Source of the DNA: Anaerolineales bacterium
GTDB lineage: Bacteria > Chloroflexota > Anaerolineae > Anaerolineales > Villigracilaceae
Direction: 5' to 3'
Length of the DNA: 64,000 nt
NCBI GenBank assembly: GCA_023382595.1
Contig: JAHDWB010000001.1
Location: 1,364,001-1,428,000 of the forward strand
The translations under genes and the position numbers were made by a program. A model generated the notes under the pieces. The model was not told the origin of the DNA. It worked only from the letters and a program-made list of their open reading frames with translations, and did not search any database. Positions 8,682 to 17,072 of this stretch are shown here, in pieces (within the stretch, counting starts at the first letter, position 1; every line of letters begins with the position of its first letter).

Positions 8682-9658
8682 TTGCGCCTCAAGAATCGCT
8701 GCAAGGCCAGCGTGGAAAGGATGTTGAAAATGAGGATGACCACCAGCAGAACCAGCGCTGCGCCGAGCAACGCCGCATCATACAACGGGATGGACATCAT
8801 CTCGCCGTAGTTGTTCGCGATCAGCGCGGGCAGCGGGTAGGCGGTATCGAAAATGGAGGTGGGGACTTTGGGAACATTGCCAACCACCATCAACACAGCA
8901 ATGGTCTCACCCAACGCGCGGGATGCGCCCAATACAATGGCGGCAATGATGCCCGGTGTCACCTGCGGCAATACCACGGTCCGGATGGTCTGCCATTGGG
9001 TGGTGCCGAGGGCAAGCGAGGCGTGACGCAGGTCATTGGGGACGGTGGCAAAGACTTCGAAGATCACCGAGATAATGAGCGGCGCAATCATGACCGCAAG
9101 GACAATTCCGCCTGCGAGGATGCCGAACCCGGTCGGTTGGGTGACAGAAAAGATCGGGATGGTCGAACCAAGCCAACGGTCGAAGAGAGGCGCGAGCACG
9201 TCATCCACAAACGGGACGATGGCGAGCAATCCCCACACGCCATAGACGACGGGTGGAATGGCGGCGAGCAGATCCAGAATGGGTTTGGCGATGGTGCGGG
9301 TGCGGGCGTGGGCATACTCCGCAAGGTAAATGGACGTCAACAAACACGGCGGAACTGCCAGAACAACACCAACGGTCGTGACCCACAACGTGCCGAGGAT
9401 GAATGGACGGAACCCAAATTGACCGTTGTTGGGACGCCAGGTTTCGCCGAACAACAGGTCGGTGAGGCTGTACGTGCTCAGGATGGGCATGGCGCGGACG
9501 AACAGGGCGATCGTAATGATGAGGATCAGCAGGATCGGGAACAGCGTGATAACGAAAAAAACGCGGCGCGCTGTGCGGTCTGTCCGTGTGCGGGATGGGG
9601 TTGAAGGGCGGCTAAGCCGCCCTTCAACTTTTACCTGGGTGAGTTCGATTTCGCTCAT
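8678..9658 (-). CDS. pstC: Phosphate ABC transporter permease PstC
   Basis: 326 aa with six membrane helices and the EAA loop around ALGTTQWQTIRTVVLP. The ATG at 9658 overlaps the pstS stop (ATGA). The cytoplasmic N-terminus is about 30 residues and its DNA contains a near-perfect 14-bp palindrome at 9600-9628 (residues about 11-20), whose RNA would fold just behind the start codon. No other plausible start exists downstream before the first helix. The hairpin could lower permease synthesis relative to the binding protein; that role is inferred. Confidence 0.95.
   Translation of the reverse strand: MSEIELTQVKVEGRLSRPSTPSRTRTDRTARRVFFVITLFPILLILIITIALFVRAMPILSTYSLTDLLFGETWRPNNGQFGFRPFILGTLWVTTVGVVLAVPPCLLTSIYLAEYAHARTRTIAKPILDLLAAIPPVVYGVWGLLAIVPFVDDVLAPLFDRWLGSTIPIFSVTQPTGFGILAGGIVLAVMIAPLIISVIFEVFATVPNDLRHASLALGTTQWQTIRTVVLPQVTPGIIAAIVLGASRALGETIAVLMVVGNVPKVPTSIFDTAYPLPALIANNYGEMMSIPLYDAALLGAALVLLVVILIFNILSTLALQRFLRRK
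9600..9628. repeat. Palindrome inside the pstC start region
   Basis: Fourteen-base arms (9600-9613 and 9615-9628) around a single central base; the core reads GGCGGCTAAGCCGCC. It lies wholly in coding sequence. It may be a captured REP-like element or an attenuating mRNA hairpin. Confidence 0.75.
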
Positions 9659-10650
9659 TTTAGTTTTGCGAGAGACTCGGCTTGCTGCTCCGGTGTGAGC
9701 GGAACGAAACCCGCCTCTTCCAAATATTGCTGTCCATCGGTCAGGATCCACTCGATGAAGATCAGGGTCAACCCTTCAGGCTTGCCGAGCGTGGCAAGGT
9801 TTTCAAAGCGGGCGGGAGGCGATGGATACGTGCCGTTTGCCACTGCGCCGAACGCATCTTCCTTCACGGTGTAGATTTCATCAGAGTTGGCTTGCCCATC
9901 ATTGTTGATGTCGATCGGCGGGATGATGATGCCGGGCACAAGTCCGCCGCCGTTCAGGTCGAAGATGCTGTTGAGGTTGCCAAAGCCGATGCCCAGCGGG
10001 TCTTTAATGACGGTATCCACCATCGAAGGTTCGCCATTGACACCAATCCCCAGCAGGTCTTCCTGCGCTGCGCCGCCGCCAAATTTCGCCCATTGTTCCG
10101 CCGCGCCGGAGGCATCGGAACGGGTGAAGATGTTGATTGGGGTCGTGTCAGACGGGTCGCCGATGACCTGACCCCAAGTGATGATTTCCCCCGTGATGTA
10201 CATGCCCGCAAAAACTTCCTGCGAGATGCCCTTTGCCAGTACTTGTTCAGCATACGGGTTTTCGGAACTGATGATGGGGAAGACCGCATCTTTCGTCACA
10301 GACACCCAGAAGATGCCCTGCGATTCTTCTTCAGGCTTGATGGCGCGCGAGATCATGCCAATGTCCACTGCGCCGGCGATGGTGTCGGTCATGCCTTTGC
10401 CTGCGCCGCCGCCCTGCACATCGAATTGCACACCGGGATGGAGCTTGGAAAACTCATCCGCCCAGACGGTCATCATCGGGTAGAGGGCGAATGCGCCGGA
10501 GATGGAAATGGTGCCGCTCAATTCATCGGACGAAGCGGACGCCTCAACCTCAGGGACGGTTGATTCGGCGGGTGCGGCGTTTCCACACGCTGAGAGCGCC
10601 ACTGCCAGAACTAGAAGAGCAGAAAGCCATGTTAAGGTTTTTTTTCGCAT
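9655..10650 (-). CDS. pstS: Phosphate-binding lipoprotein PstS
   Basis: 331-aa extracytoplasmic receptor. A type II signal peptide ends in the lipobox LSAC (Cys21), so it is anchored as a lipoprotein. The mature part has the SGAFALYPMM and GGGAGKGM segments of PstS-like periplasmic binding proteins (phosphate-contacting Ser/Gly loops). First gene of pstSCAB, with GGAGA before the ATG. The 273-bp upstream region, shared with the divergent Rrf2-type regulator, contains a perfect 10-bp inverted repeat, so regulation by that protein is plausible. No recognisable Pho box was seen. Confidence 0.95.
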   Translation of the reverse strand: MRKKTLTWLSALLVLAVALSACGNAAPAESTVPEVEASASSDELSGTISISGAFALYPMMTVWADEFSKLHPGVQFDVQGGGAGKGMTDTIAGAVDIGMISRAIKPEEESQGIFWVSVTKDAVFPIISSENPYAEQVLAKGISQEVFAGMYITGEIITWGQVIGDPSDTTPINIFTRSDASGAAEQWAKFGGGAAQEDLLGIGVNGEPSMVDTVIKDPLGIGFGNLNSIFDLNGGGLVPGIIIPPIDINNDGQANSDEIYTVKEDAFGAVANGTYPSPPARFENLATLGKPEGLTLIFIEWILTDGQQYLEEAGFVPLTPEQQAESLAKLK

Positions 10651-10804
10651 ATTGTTTCTCCAATTATGTTGATTTATTTACAAATCCTATTGACTTAGTG
10701 GGATATGAAAAGAAATAAAAAATGCACTCTTACTGACCTAGGTTTCAGAACGAGGCATGGTTTCTTGAAATCCTAGTAATCCAATAGGCTTTATTTACTG
10801 AAAT

Positions 10805-10827
10805 CATAATTCAGTGACTGAATTATG
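10805..10827. promoter_or_regulatory. Candidate operator between pstS and the Rrf2-type gene
   Basis: CATAATTCAG-TGA-CTGAATTATG, a perfect 10-bp inverted repeat. A related site ATTCAGTGAATGAAT occurs just downstream of the regulator gene (11382-11400). The binder is inferred to be the neighbouring Rrf2 protein. Confidence 0.6.
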
Positions 10828-10860
10828 TCAAGCACATTTTATACAAGAAAAAATGTCCGC

Positions 10861-10888
10861 TTGACACTGCATTTATTTAAACTATACT
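10861..10888 (+). promoter_or_regulatory. Sigma-70 promoter of the Rrf2-type gene
   Basis: TTGACA (10861-10866), 16-base spacer, TATACT (10883-10888), about 35 bases upstream of the ATG at 10924. Confidence 0.75.
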
Positions 10889-10923
10889 AGCCCTGTAGAA
10901 TTGATCAAAAAAAGAAGCGCCTT

Positions 10924-11325
10924 ATGAAATTAACCGCACGCAGCGAATACGCCCTCCTTGCCCTTGTTTACCTCGCCCGTCATGAATCCGAAGATTACAT
11001 TTCGGTCGAGAGCATCGCTTCGGCGCAGGGAATCCCGCCCAAGTTTTTGGAGCAACTCATGCTGGCGATGAAGCGGGCGCATTTCCTCCGCAGCGCCAAG
11101 GGGCAAAAAGGAGGGTATCAATTTGCCAAGCGCCCTGACCAGATCCCCCTGGCGGATATCATCCGCCTGTTCGATGGCGCGCTGGCTCCCACCGAGTCGG
11201 TCAGCTTGAACTTTTATGAATCCACGCCGATCGAAAAGGAAAAAAAACTGGTAGGGGTCTTCAAGGATATTCGGGATTATGTCTCGAACAAATTGGAGAC
11301 AACGACTATTGCAGACATTTTGTAG
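10924..11325 (+). CDS. Rrf2 family transcriptional regulator without cluster cysteines
   Basis: 133 aa, normal for Rrf2. The N-terminal MKLTARSEYALLALVYLA and the wing motif QKGGYQF are diagnostic of the winged helix domain. Members such as IscR and NsrR use three Cys in the region after about residue 90; this protein has no Cys at all, so it cannot bind an Fe-S cluster that way and must sense another signal or act constitutively. It is divergent from pstSCAB across a palindromic operator candidate and may control itself and the phosphate operon (inference). Confidence 0.88.
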   Translation: MKLTARSEYALLALVYLARHESEDYISVESIASAQGIPPKFLEQLMLAMKRAHFLRSAKGQKGGYQFAKRPDQIPLADIIRLFDGALAPTESVSLNFYESTPIEKEKKLVGVFKDIRDYVSNKLETTTIADIL

Positions 11326-11362
11326 AAAAACGAGCCCGGGAAATTCCCGGGCTCGTTTTTTA
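11326..11362 (+). terminator. Terminator of the Rrf2-type gene
   Basis: A long perfect stem (ACGAGCCCGGGAA with its complement, 11330-11359) followed by six T. Confidence 0.88.
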
Positions 11363-11381
11363 TGGGGATTGATACGATTAG

Positions 11382-11400
11382 AAATTCAGTGAATGAATTT
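11382..11400. promoter_or_regulatory. Second ATTCAGTGA-type inverted repeat
   Basis: AAATTCA-GTGAA-TGAATTT, sharing the core of the palindrome at 10805-10827. It lies past the regulator's terminator and at the 3' end of pyrC. Confidence 0.4.
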
Positions 11401-11402
11401 TA

Positions 11403-12470
11403 TCAAGTTTCACGAACATTACGCCCAAACCCCATCGGCGCAAGTATTTTCCCATCGTCAAATACGGTCACTCCTCGCAAGACGACTTTGCGAACCCTGC
11501 CATTGACCTTCCAGCCTTCAAAGGGAGTCCAGCCGCAGCGGGTAAATTGCTCTTCCGCCTTGATCTCGTATTCCGCGTCCTCATCCACTTCCACCCAGGT
11601 TTCACTCGGTTCGGGGATGTTGAAGATCTTGCTTGGGTTGACAACAGATTTTTGGATAATATTGTCAATCGTTAATCGTTTTTCGCTGACAGCGGTCAGC
11701 AATAAAGGGAGCAATGTTTCCAATCCCGGGAATCCAGGCGGCGGGTTGTCTCCATCCTTTTCTTCGAGCGTGTGTGGAGCGTGATCTGTGGCAAAGCAGT
11801 CGATTACATCGAGATTCGACCAAAGTGCATCCACATCTTCTTTGGCTGCCAATCGCGGGCGGACTTCGCCTCTGCCGGGGTGTCCGCGTGAGATTACGGG
11901 AATATCATCTTTTGAAAGAAAAAGGTGATGCGGGCAGACTTCACAAGTCACTTTGATGCCTTTTTCTTTGGCGGCTTTGATTAGCAAAATTTCTTCTTTC
12001 AATGAAACATGCGCAATGTGAATGGGATGATCATATAGTGCAGAGAATAAGATCGCTGCCGCCATGGTCCGGCTTTCAGAGTGCATCACCATCGGCGCAG
12101 ACTTGGGAAATTTCTCAAAATGAGGCATCCACAAGGTCATGTCATCGAGGCGGAGTTCGCCAAAGGTGGAATCAAGGTACATCTTCAGCCCGGCAGACTT
12201 GGGAGCGAGCGAAGCGACAATATCTGCATTGACGGGTCCCGCGCCGACGTATTGCCCAAAGTCACAGCGGGCTTTTGTTTTGGCGGCATCCAGAGCAAGA
12301 TTAAATGTTGTCTCATCGAAAATTGGCGGCTGGGTGTTCGGCATGGCGAGGATGGTGGTCACGCCGCCGGCGAGGGCGGCTTGGGTGGCGGTGTCCCAGT
12401 CCTCTTTGTGAGTCGCACCAGGTTCACGCACATGGACGTGGGGATCGATCAATCCGGGAAGTTTGAGCAT
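11403..12470 (-). CDS. pyrC: Dihydroorotase, CAD type
   Basis: Zinc amidohydrolase closing carbamoyl aspartate to dihydroorotate in pyrimidine synthesis; 355 aa. The start MLKLPGLIDPHVHVREPG, the AGLKMYLDSTF segment with the carboxylated Lys, the HIAHV and CEVCPHHLFLS metal His sites, and IDCFATDHAPHTLEEK follow the order seen in the dihydroorotase domain of eukaryotic CAD, closer than to E. coli PyrC. A TTG at 12485 is in frame, but the ATG at 12470 begins the barrel and sits 6 bases after TATACT. No other pyr gene is adjacent. Confidence 0.92.
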   Translation of the reverse strand: MLKLPGLIDPHVHVREPGATHKEDWDTATQAALAGGVTTILAMPNTQPPIFDETTFNLALDAAKTKARCDFGQYVGAGPVNADIVASLAPKSAGLKMYLDSTFGELRLDDMTLWMPHFEKFPKSAPMVMHSESRTMAAAILFSALYDHPIHIAHVSLKEEILLIKAAKEKGIKVTCEVCPHHLFLSKDDIPVISRGHPGRGEVRPRLAAKEDVDALWSNLDVIDCFATDHAPHTLEEKDGDNPPPGFPGLETLLPLLLTAVSEKRLTIDNIIQKSVVNPSKIFNIPEPSETWVEVDEDAEYEIKAEEQFTRCGWTPFEGWKVNGRVRKVVLRGVTVFDDGKILAPMGFGRNVRET

Positions 12471-12476
12471 GGGATG

Positions 12477-12482
12477 AGTATA
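12477..12482 (-). promoter_or_regulatory. Leaderless-type -10 box of pyrC
   Basis: TATACT on the minus strand ending 6 bases before the ATG at 12470. Confidence 0.55.
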
Positions 12483-12487
12483 CAAGA

Positions 12488-12522
12488 AAACAGCCCTGTT
12501 GAGTAAATCCTAACAGGGCTGA
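12488..12522 (-). terminator. Terminator after the acyltransferase-like gene
   Basis: CAGCCCTGTT (12491-12500) and AACAGGGCTG (12512-12521) pair perfectly; TTTT follows on the minus strand. Confidence 0.75.
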
Positions 12523-12549
12523 CGGTTTACAGACGCTCACGTATTTACT

Positions 12550-13623
12550 TTATGGTATATGAAGAACACCTGTTTTTGTATGCACAAAAAACCCATTAAT
12601 ACCTTTTGCCTGATACTTGTGAATAAGTTGATCAATGGTTTCTTTGGAGAGATCTGTTGTATTCGGAAGTCCGATCACTCCTCTCAAGCCATCGTCAGAT
12701 TCAACAATTACAAAGTTCTTCTCAAAAAAACATGCCGTTTTTTCAGGCAAGCCAGCACTGAAGTAATAGACCCAGGTTGATTGCTCATCATCAGGAAATA
12801 CAGCGGCTCCCCACTCTTTCTTATGCATGTAAACACCGTCATTAAGAAAGGGAAGGCTCATCATTGCATCGACCGCGCGAAGCCCCATCTCATGCGCATA
12901 TTTTAATTGATAGTAATACAAAGCTGTTTGGGCGCCGCTTTCGACCAATGTCTCATTCCCATCCAGCACACCGGTCCTGCGAAAGATTAGAACCCCGTTT
13001 GCAATCAGGCAAAGCGCTGCAGCAAGCCTCTCGTCATTTTTGGTCACAAACAACAACAACCCCTTAAGAAAGTACTCTTTCATGTTTTCATACGATTCAA
13101 TGACAGCCAATTCCCCATACCGTTTTTTTATGTGTGGCACAAACATCCGATGATAAAAATGATCAAAGTCATTAATGTCATTGGATATTCGATACCCCAG
13201 ACCAAATTTTTCGGGGAATTTATTGGTAATCTGATGCTTATTTTTGGAGAATCGCTTTCTAACGTCATCCCATGTGCCGGATATATCAATGATCTGCCGC
13301 ACCTTTTCTCTGCTCTTATAGGTATACAGATTCTTAAAAAGCGGTTCATAACTCATTGGCAATGCTGCAACACATGCATCAAAGGCATTGTCGCTATTCA
13401 CTAACAATTTTCTTAAGGAAGGAATAAAAATCCGCCAGCTTTTATGAATGATCGGCGCACCTTCATATATGCGAGCTTCAAGAATTTTTGTGAAATCAAG
13501 ATTGTCAACAAAAAGGCACCTAAAAGAATCCCCACTCCCTTTCAGCCGCCCTTCCACCAATCTTGCATGCAAGAAAATTTTTGACGTGATTGGATATAGA
13601 AATCGCTTAATGCTCTTAATCAA
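12550..13623 (-). CDS. FemAB/GNAT-like acyltransferase, AT-rich
   Basis: 357 aa. The central part (about 115-290) has the features of a FemAB/BioF2-like or GNAT-type acyltransferase fold: FSKNKHQITNKFPEKFG, then a strand pair with AAALCLIANGVLIFRRTG and a YYYQLKYAHEMGLRAVD helix. Substrate is unknown; peptidoglycan bridge or polysaccharide acylation are options. The start is a TTG at 13623, supported by AAGGAG 7 bases upstream. Base composition is clearly more AT-rich than the neighbours over about 12.54-13.95 kb, suggesting horizontal acquisition. Confidence 0.6.
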   Translation of the reverse strand: MIKSIKRFLYPITSKIFLHARLVEGRLKGSGDSFRCLFVDNLDFTKILEARIYEGAPIIHKSWRIFIPSLRKLLVNSDNAFDACVAALPMSYEPLFKNLYTYKSREKVRQIIDISGTWDDVRKRFSKNKHQITNKFPEKFGLGYRISNDINDFDHFYHRMFVPHIKKRYGELAVIESYENMKEYFLKGLLLFVTKNDERLAAALCLIANGVLIFRRTGVLDGNETLVESGAQTALYYYQLKYAHEMGLRAVDAMMSLPFLNDGVYMHKKEWGAAVFPDDEQSTWVYYFSAGLPEKTACFFEKNFVIVESDDGLRGVIGLPNTTDLSKETIDQLIHKYQAKGINGFFVHTKTGVLHIP

Positions 13624-13967
13624 AGGAAACTCCTTAATCGCGAAGTATTCAGTTCCAACAAATTGCCTGTATCAGATGAACCATCCACCCATGAAAGACG
13701 AACGCAAGCCAGTAAAAGTATTGTATTGCTCCCAAACGAAATACCATATTTATGAACGGTTGTTAGTGAGGATGCCTGATTTTAGTCCACATAAATATCA
13801 TCGTCAACGAATCATGTTTGATTGTCAGCAACTTGAAATGGATGTCTTCGCCCCTTAAACAAGGCAAATTTCAGTGCAAAATAGGGATTAAGAACATCAT
13901 CACTTTGTCCTAAATATCACGGATGATATAATCCAATAAAATCATTCAACCAATCAAGAGAGGTAAG
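13624..13967. other. AT-rich intergenic region, 344 bp
   Basis: It holds the ribosome site of the TTG-started gene on the left and the icd promoter on the right. No convincing ORF, RNA or repeat was seen in between. Confidence 0.6.
13905..13932 (+). promoter_or_regulatory. icd promoter
   Basis: TTGTCC (13905-13910), 16-base spacer, TATAAT (13927-13932), then GAGAGGT ahead of the ATG at 13968. Confidence 0.7.
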
Positions 13968-15371
13968 ATGGCATACGTAAACGTAAAAGTCCCCGAGGGT
14001 GGGGCAAAGATCAGCATTAAAGACGGAAAACTGCAGGTTCCCGATAACCCTATCATCCCGTTCGTAGAAGGCGACGGCACGGGGCGCGACATCTGGCGAG
14101 CATCCGTCCGCGTGTTCGATGCGGCGGTAGAGAAGGCATACGGCGGGACGCGCAAGATCCACTGGATGGAAGTGTATGCGGGCGAGAAGCCGTTCAAACT
14201 GTGGCAGACCTGGCTGCCCGATGAAACCACTGAAGCATTCAAGGAATTTTTGGTCGGAATCAAAGGTCCGTTGACCACGCCCATCGGCGGCGGTATCCGC
14301 TCATTGAATGTGGCACTGCGCAAACTGCTCGACCTGTACGTCTGTCAGCGCCCTGTGCGTTGGTACAAAGGTGTGCCTTCGCCGGTGCGTCACCCTGAAT
14401 ATGTGGACATGGTCATCTTCCGCGAGAACACTGAAGATATTTACACCGGCATCGAATTTGCCAACGGAACGGAAGAGAACAAGAAGTTCAAGGAAGTGTT
14501 TAAGGAAGCCTTTCCCAAAGAATATGCGAAGATGCGCTTCCCGGACTCCGCCGGGATTGGTCTCAAACCAGTATCAGAAGAAGGCACCGAACGCCTTGTC
14601 CGTGCCGCGATCCAGTGGTCGCTGGATAACAAACGCAAGAGCGTGAACTTCGTCCACAAGGGCAACATCATGAAGTTCACCGAAGGCGCCTTCAAGGATT
14701 GGGGCTATGCCCTCGCCAAACGCGAATTCCGCGGCAGTATCGTCACCGAGCGCGAGAGTTGGATTCTCGGAAACAAGGAAGCTAACCCGGACTTGAGCGT
14801 GGAAGATAATGCCAAGATGATCGACCCCGGCTTCGATATGATGTCTCCCGCCCAGCAGAACGACATCAAGGGCGAAGTGGAAGATGCGCTGAAATTGTGG
14901 GACACCCACGGCGACGGCAAATGGAAGAAGATGCTGCTTATCAAAGATTCGATTGCCGATGTTTCCCTGCAGTTCACCATCATCCGTCCGCGTGATTATG
15001 ACGTCATCGCCACCATGAACCTGAACGGCGATTATCTCTCCGATGCGCTTGCGGCGCAGGTGGGCGGCATTGGCATCGCTCCGGGCGCGAACATCAACTA
15101 CGAGACCGGTCACGCCATCTTCGAAGCGACTCACGGAACCGCGCCGAAATATGCCGACTTGGACAAGGTCAACCCCGGTTCGGTCATCCTCTCCGGCGAA
15201 ATGATGCTGCGCTACATGGGCTGGGGCGAAGCGGCAGACCTGATCGTGAAAGGCATGGAAGGCGCGATCGCGGCGAAGACGGTCACTTATGACTTCGCCC
15301 GCCTGATGGACAACCCGACCGAGATCAAATGCTCCGAGTTCGGGGATGCGGTCATCAAGCACATGGGATAA
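13968..15371 (+). CDS. icd: NADP-dependent isocitrate dehydrogenase
   Basis: TCA-cycle enzyme converting isocitrate to 2-oxoglutarate. The 467-aa product has the substrate loop [12 protein letters not shown] with Ser112, equivalent to the phosphorylated Ser113 of E. coli, and the coenzyme motif GTAPKYAD whose Lys-Tyr pair marks NADP rather than NAD use. It is about 50 residues longer than the E. coli enzyme because of insertions in the middle region. No aceK is seen. Monocistronic, with its own promoter and a terminator at 15385-15422. Confidence 0.97.
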   Translation: MAYVNVKVPEGGAKISIKDGKLQVPDNPIIPFVEGDGTGRDIWRASVRVFDAAVEKAYGGTRKIHWMEVYAGEKPFKLWQTWLPDETTEAFKEFLVGIKGPLTTPIGGGIRSLNVALRKLLDLYVCQRPVRWYKGVPSPVRHPEYVDMVIFRENTEDIYTGIEFANGTEENKKFKEVFKEAFPKEYAKMRFPDSAGIGLKPVSEEGTERLVRAAIQWSLDNKRKSVNFVHKGNIMKFTEGAFKDWGYALAKREFRGSIVTERESWILGNKEANPDLSVEDNAKMIDPGFDMMSPAQQNDIKGEVEDALKLWDTHGDGKWKKMLLIKDSIADVSLQFTIIRPRDYDVIATMNLNGDYLSDALAAQVGGIGIAPGANINYETGHAIFEATHGTAPKYADLDKVNPGSVILSGEMMLRYMGWGEAADLIVKGMEGAIAAKTVTYDFARLMDNPTEIKCSEFGDAVIKHMG

Positions 15372-15384
15372 TCCCAGAAAAGAG

Positions 15385-15422
15385 AATGAGCGGCATGTCC
15401 AGAGGCGTGCCGCTCATTTTTT
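15385..15422 (+). terminator. icd terminator
   Basis: AATGAGCGGCATG (15385-15397) pairs with CGTGCCGCTCATT (15406-15418), one G-T pair, followed by T residues. Confidence 0.8.
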
Positions 15423-15444
15423 GAAAAATAAGGAGAGCAGGAAA

Positions 15445-15837
15445 ATGTCTGAGATCGGTTTTGAAACACGCTTGAAGGTTCCATGGGAGGAAGCACGCGG
15501 AAGAATCGCAGAAGCGCTCAAAGCGGAGGGCTTTGGCGTGTTGACAGAGATCGACGTACAGAACACATTGAAACAGAAGATCGATGTGGACTTCCGCCGT
15601 TACACAATTCTCGGTGCATGTAACCCCAAACTGGCACATCGCGCACTGTCTTCGAAATTGGATGTGGGCTTGCTGCTGCCGTGCAACGTCACCATGTATG
15701 AAGATGGCGACGAGGTGGTCATCACCGCGGTGGACCCCAACGCCATGATGGCGATCTTCAAGGATGATGAAGAACTTTGTGGGGTTGCGGAAGAAGCCAA
15801 AGGCAAACTCAAACGAGCAATCGAAAGTTTGAAATAG
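15445..15837 (+). CDS. DUF302 domain protein
   Basis: 130 aa. DUF302 proteins form a small alpha-beta fold; this one keeps the VPWEEARGRIAEALKAEGFGVLTEIDVQ opening pattern in part and the LGACNPKLAHRAL segment after it, and has no signal peptide, so it is probably cytoplasmic. The biochemical role of the family is unsettled. The ATG at 15445 follows AAGGAG. It lies just behind the icd terminator and before a perfect terminator of its own. Confidence 0.85.
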   Translation: MSEIGFETRLKVPWEEARGRIAEALKAEGFGVLTEIDVQNTLKQKIDVDFRRYTILGACNPKLAHRALSSKLDVGLLLPCNVTMYEDGDEVVITAVDPNAMMAIFKDDEELCGVAEEAKGKLKRAIESLK

Positions 15838-15839
15838 AA

Positions 15840-15872
15840 AAAATCGGGACTTTCGCAGTCCCGATTTTTTGT
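15840..15872 (+). terminator. Terminator after the DUF302 gene
   Basis: ATCGGGACT and AGTCCCGAT form a perfect stem with a 5-base loop flanked by A and T runs. Confidence 0.85.
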
Positions 15873-15904
15873 TGCTTTGTAAGTTTGAAGGGTCGCTCCT
15901 GCAA

Positions 15905-16240
15905 TTAAGAAACGGAAACCAACTCCACATCGAAGACGAGTGTAGCATTGGGCGGAATGACGCCGCCCGCGCCTCGTTCTCCGTAGGCAAGATCGGGCGG
16001 GATGATAAGTTGCGCTTTTCCGCCAACCTTCATCAAAGCGATGCCCTCGTCCCAGCCTTTGATGACTTTGCCGCGACCAAGCTGGAAAGTAATCGGCTCG
16101 CCGCGCGGGATGGAACTATCGAACACGCGTCCATCCTGAAATTTGCCTGTGTAATGCACACTGACCGTTTTCCCCGCCTCGGCTTGGGCGCCACTGCCCG
16201 CTTCCACTTCGATATATTCAAGTCCGCTTTGGGTTTTCAT
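15905..16240 (-). CDS. FKBP-type peptidyl-prolyl cis-trans isomerase
   Basis: Single-domain cytoplasmic FKBP of 111 aa, the length of FKBP12. It keeps the active-site residues in [18 protein letters not shown], the Val-Ile-Lys-Gly-Trp core ([16 protein letters not shown]) and the C-terminal FDVELVSV strand. No signal peptide and no insert-in-flap domain, so it is a folding catalyst rather than a SlyD-type chaperone. GGAGA precedes the ATG. Confidence 0.95.
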   Translation of the reverse strand: MKTQSGLEYIEVEAGSGAQAEAGKTVSVHYTGKFQDGRVFDSSIPRGEPITFQLGRGKVIKGWDEGIALMKVGGKAQLIIPPDLAYGERGAGGVIPPNATLVFDVELVSVS

Positions 16241-16304
16241 GATTTCTCCAATCGAAAATTTTCGGCTATTGTACCCGCGAATATCCCATAAGTCTGGAGA
16301 AACC

Positions 16305-17072
16305 TTACTTCAACTGCTCTCTGATCTGATCATAGATCCCCGGTGCGCAGGCGATGATGGTAAGTGGTTTGAGGTAGTCAGCGCTTCCATCCACAGCAGT
16401 GACTTTGGCGCCCGCCTCTGCAGCGATCAGCCCTCCGGCGGCAATATCCCACGGCTTGAGCTTGAATTCCCAGAAGCCGTCAAAGCGACCGGCGGCAACG
16501 TAGCATAGATCCAACGCTGCGGAGCCGAGGCGGCGCACGCCCTGCGTCCGCTTGGCGAGGCGCTCGAAATATTTGAAATTATCCAGTTCGGTGTTCCACG
16601 TATCGTAGGGGAAACCGGTTACGAGCAGGCTTCTACCAAGTTCGGTGATGTTGGTCGCGTGAATTGGTTTTCCGTTCAGGAATGCGCCTTTTCCGCGCTC
16701 GGCAGTGAACATTTCATCGCGCATGGGGTCATAGACCGCGGCGAGGGTCAAGGTCCCTTGGGATGCTAACGCAATCGAAACGCTGAAAATTGGAACATGA
16801 TGCGCGTAGTTGACCGTGCCGTCGAGTGGATCGATATACCAGGTATCCCCATTTTGTCCCGCTGTCTCGCCGCTCTCTTCGGCGAGGATGTGTCCTTCGG
16901 GAAAATGCGAATTGATCTCGCCGAGCAGAAAGGCTTCAGATGCGTGATCGGTCTCAGTAACAAGATCAATTTCCCCTTTGTAATGAACCATGTGGTCTTT
17001 GTTGTATCCATCACGGAGAATGGTTCCCGCTTCGCGGGCGAGTCGTTCCAGATCAGAAAGGGTCGGTTTCAT
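16305..17072 (-). CDS. suhB: Inositol monophosphatase family protein
   Basis: 255 aa, Mg-dependent Li-sensitive phosphatase fold. Metal ligands are seen in EESGE (Glu65/66), [12 protein letters not shown] (Asp81, Asp84) and KPWDIAAG near 205. The family acts on myo-inositol phosphates or related sugar phosphates; the gene symbol is by family. The ATG at 17072 overlaps the arginase stop (ATGA), so the two are translationally coupled, although no metabolic link is obvious. Confidence 0.9.
   Translation of the reverse strand: MKPTLSDLERLAREAGTILRDGYNKDHMVHYKGEIDLVTETDHASEAFLLGEINSHFPEGHILAEESGETAGQNGDTWYIDPLDGTVNYAHHVPIFSVSIALASQGTLTLAAVYDPMRDEMFTAERGKGAFLNGKPIHATNITELGRSLLVTGFPYDTWNTELDNFKYFERLAKRTQGVRRLGSAALDLCYVAAGRFDGFWEFKLKPWDIAAGGLIAAEAGAKVTAVDGSADYLKPLTIIACAPGIYDQIREQLK

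Noticed and set aside
8564-9604. 346-aa plus-strand ORF opposite pstA/pstC
   Set aside because: Antisense of two clearly recognised permease genes; composition is unusually charged and shows no domain.
10738-10774. CTAGGTTTCA...TGAAATCCTAG imperfect inverted repeat upstream of pstS
   Set aside because: One arm has an extra base and the spacing is long; weaker than the perfect palindrome beside it, so not called as an operator.
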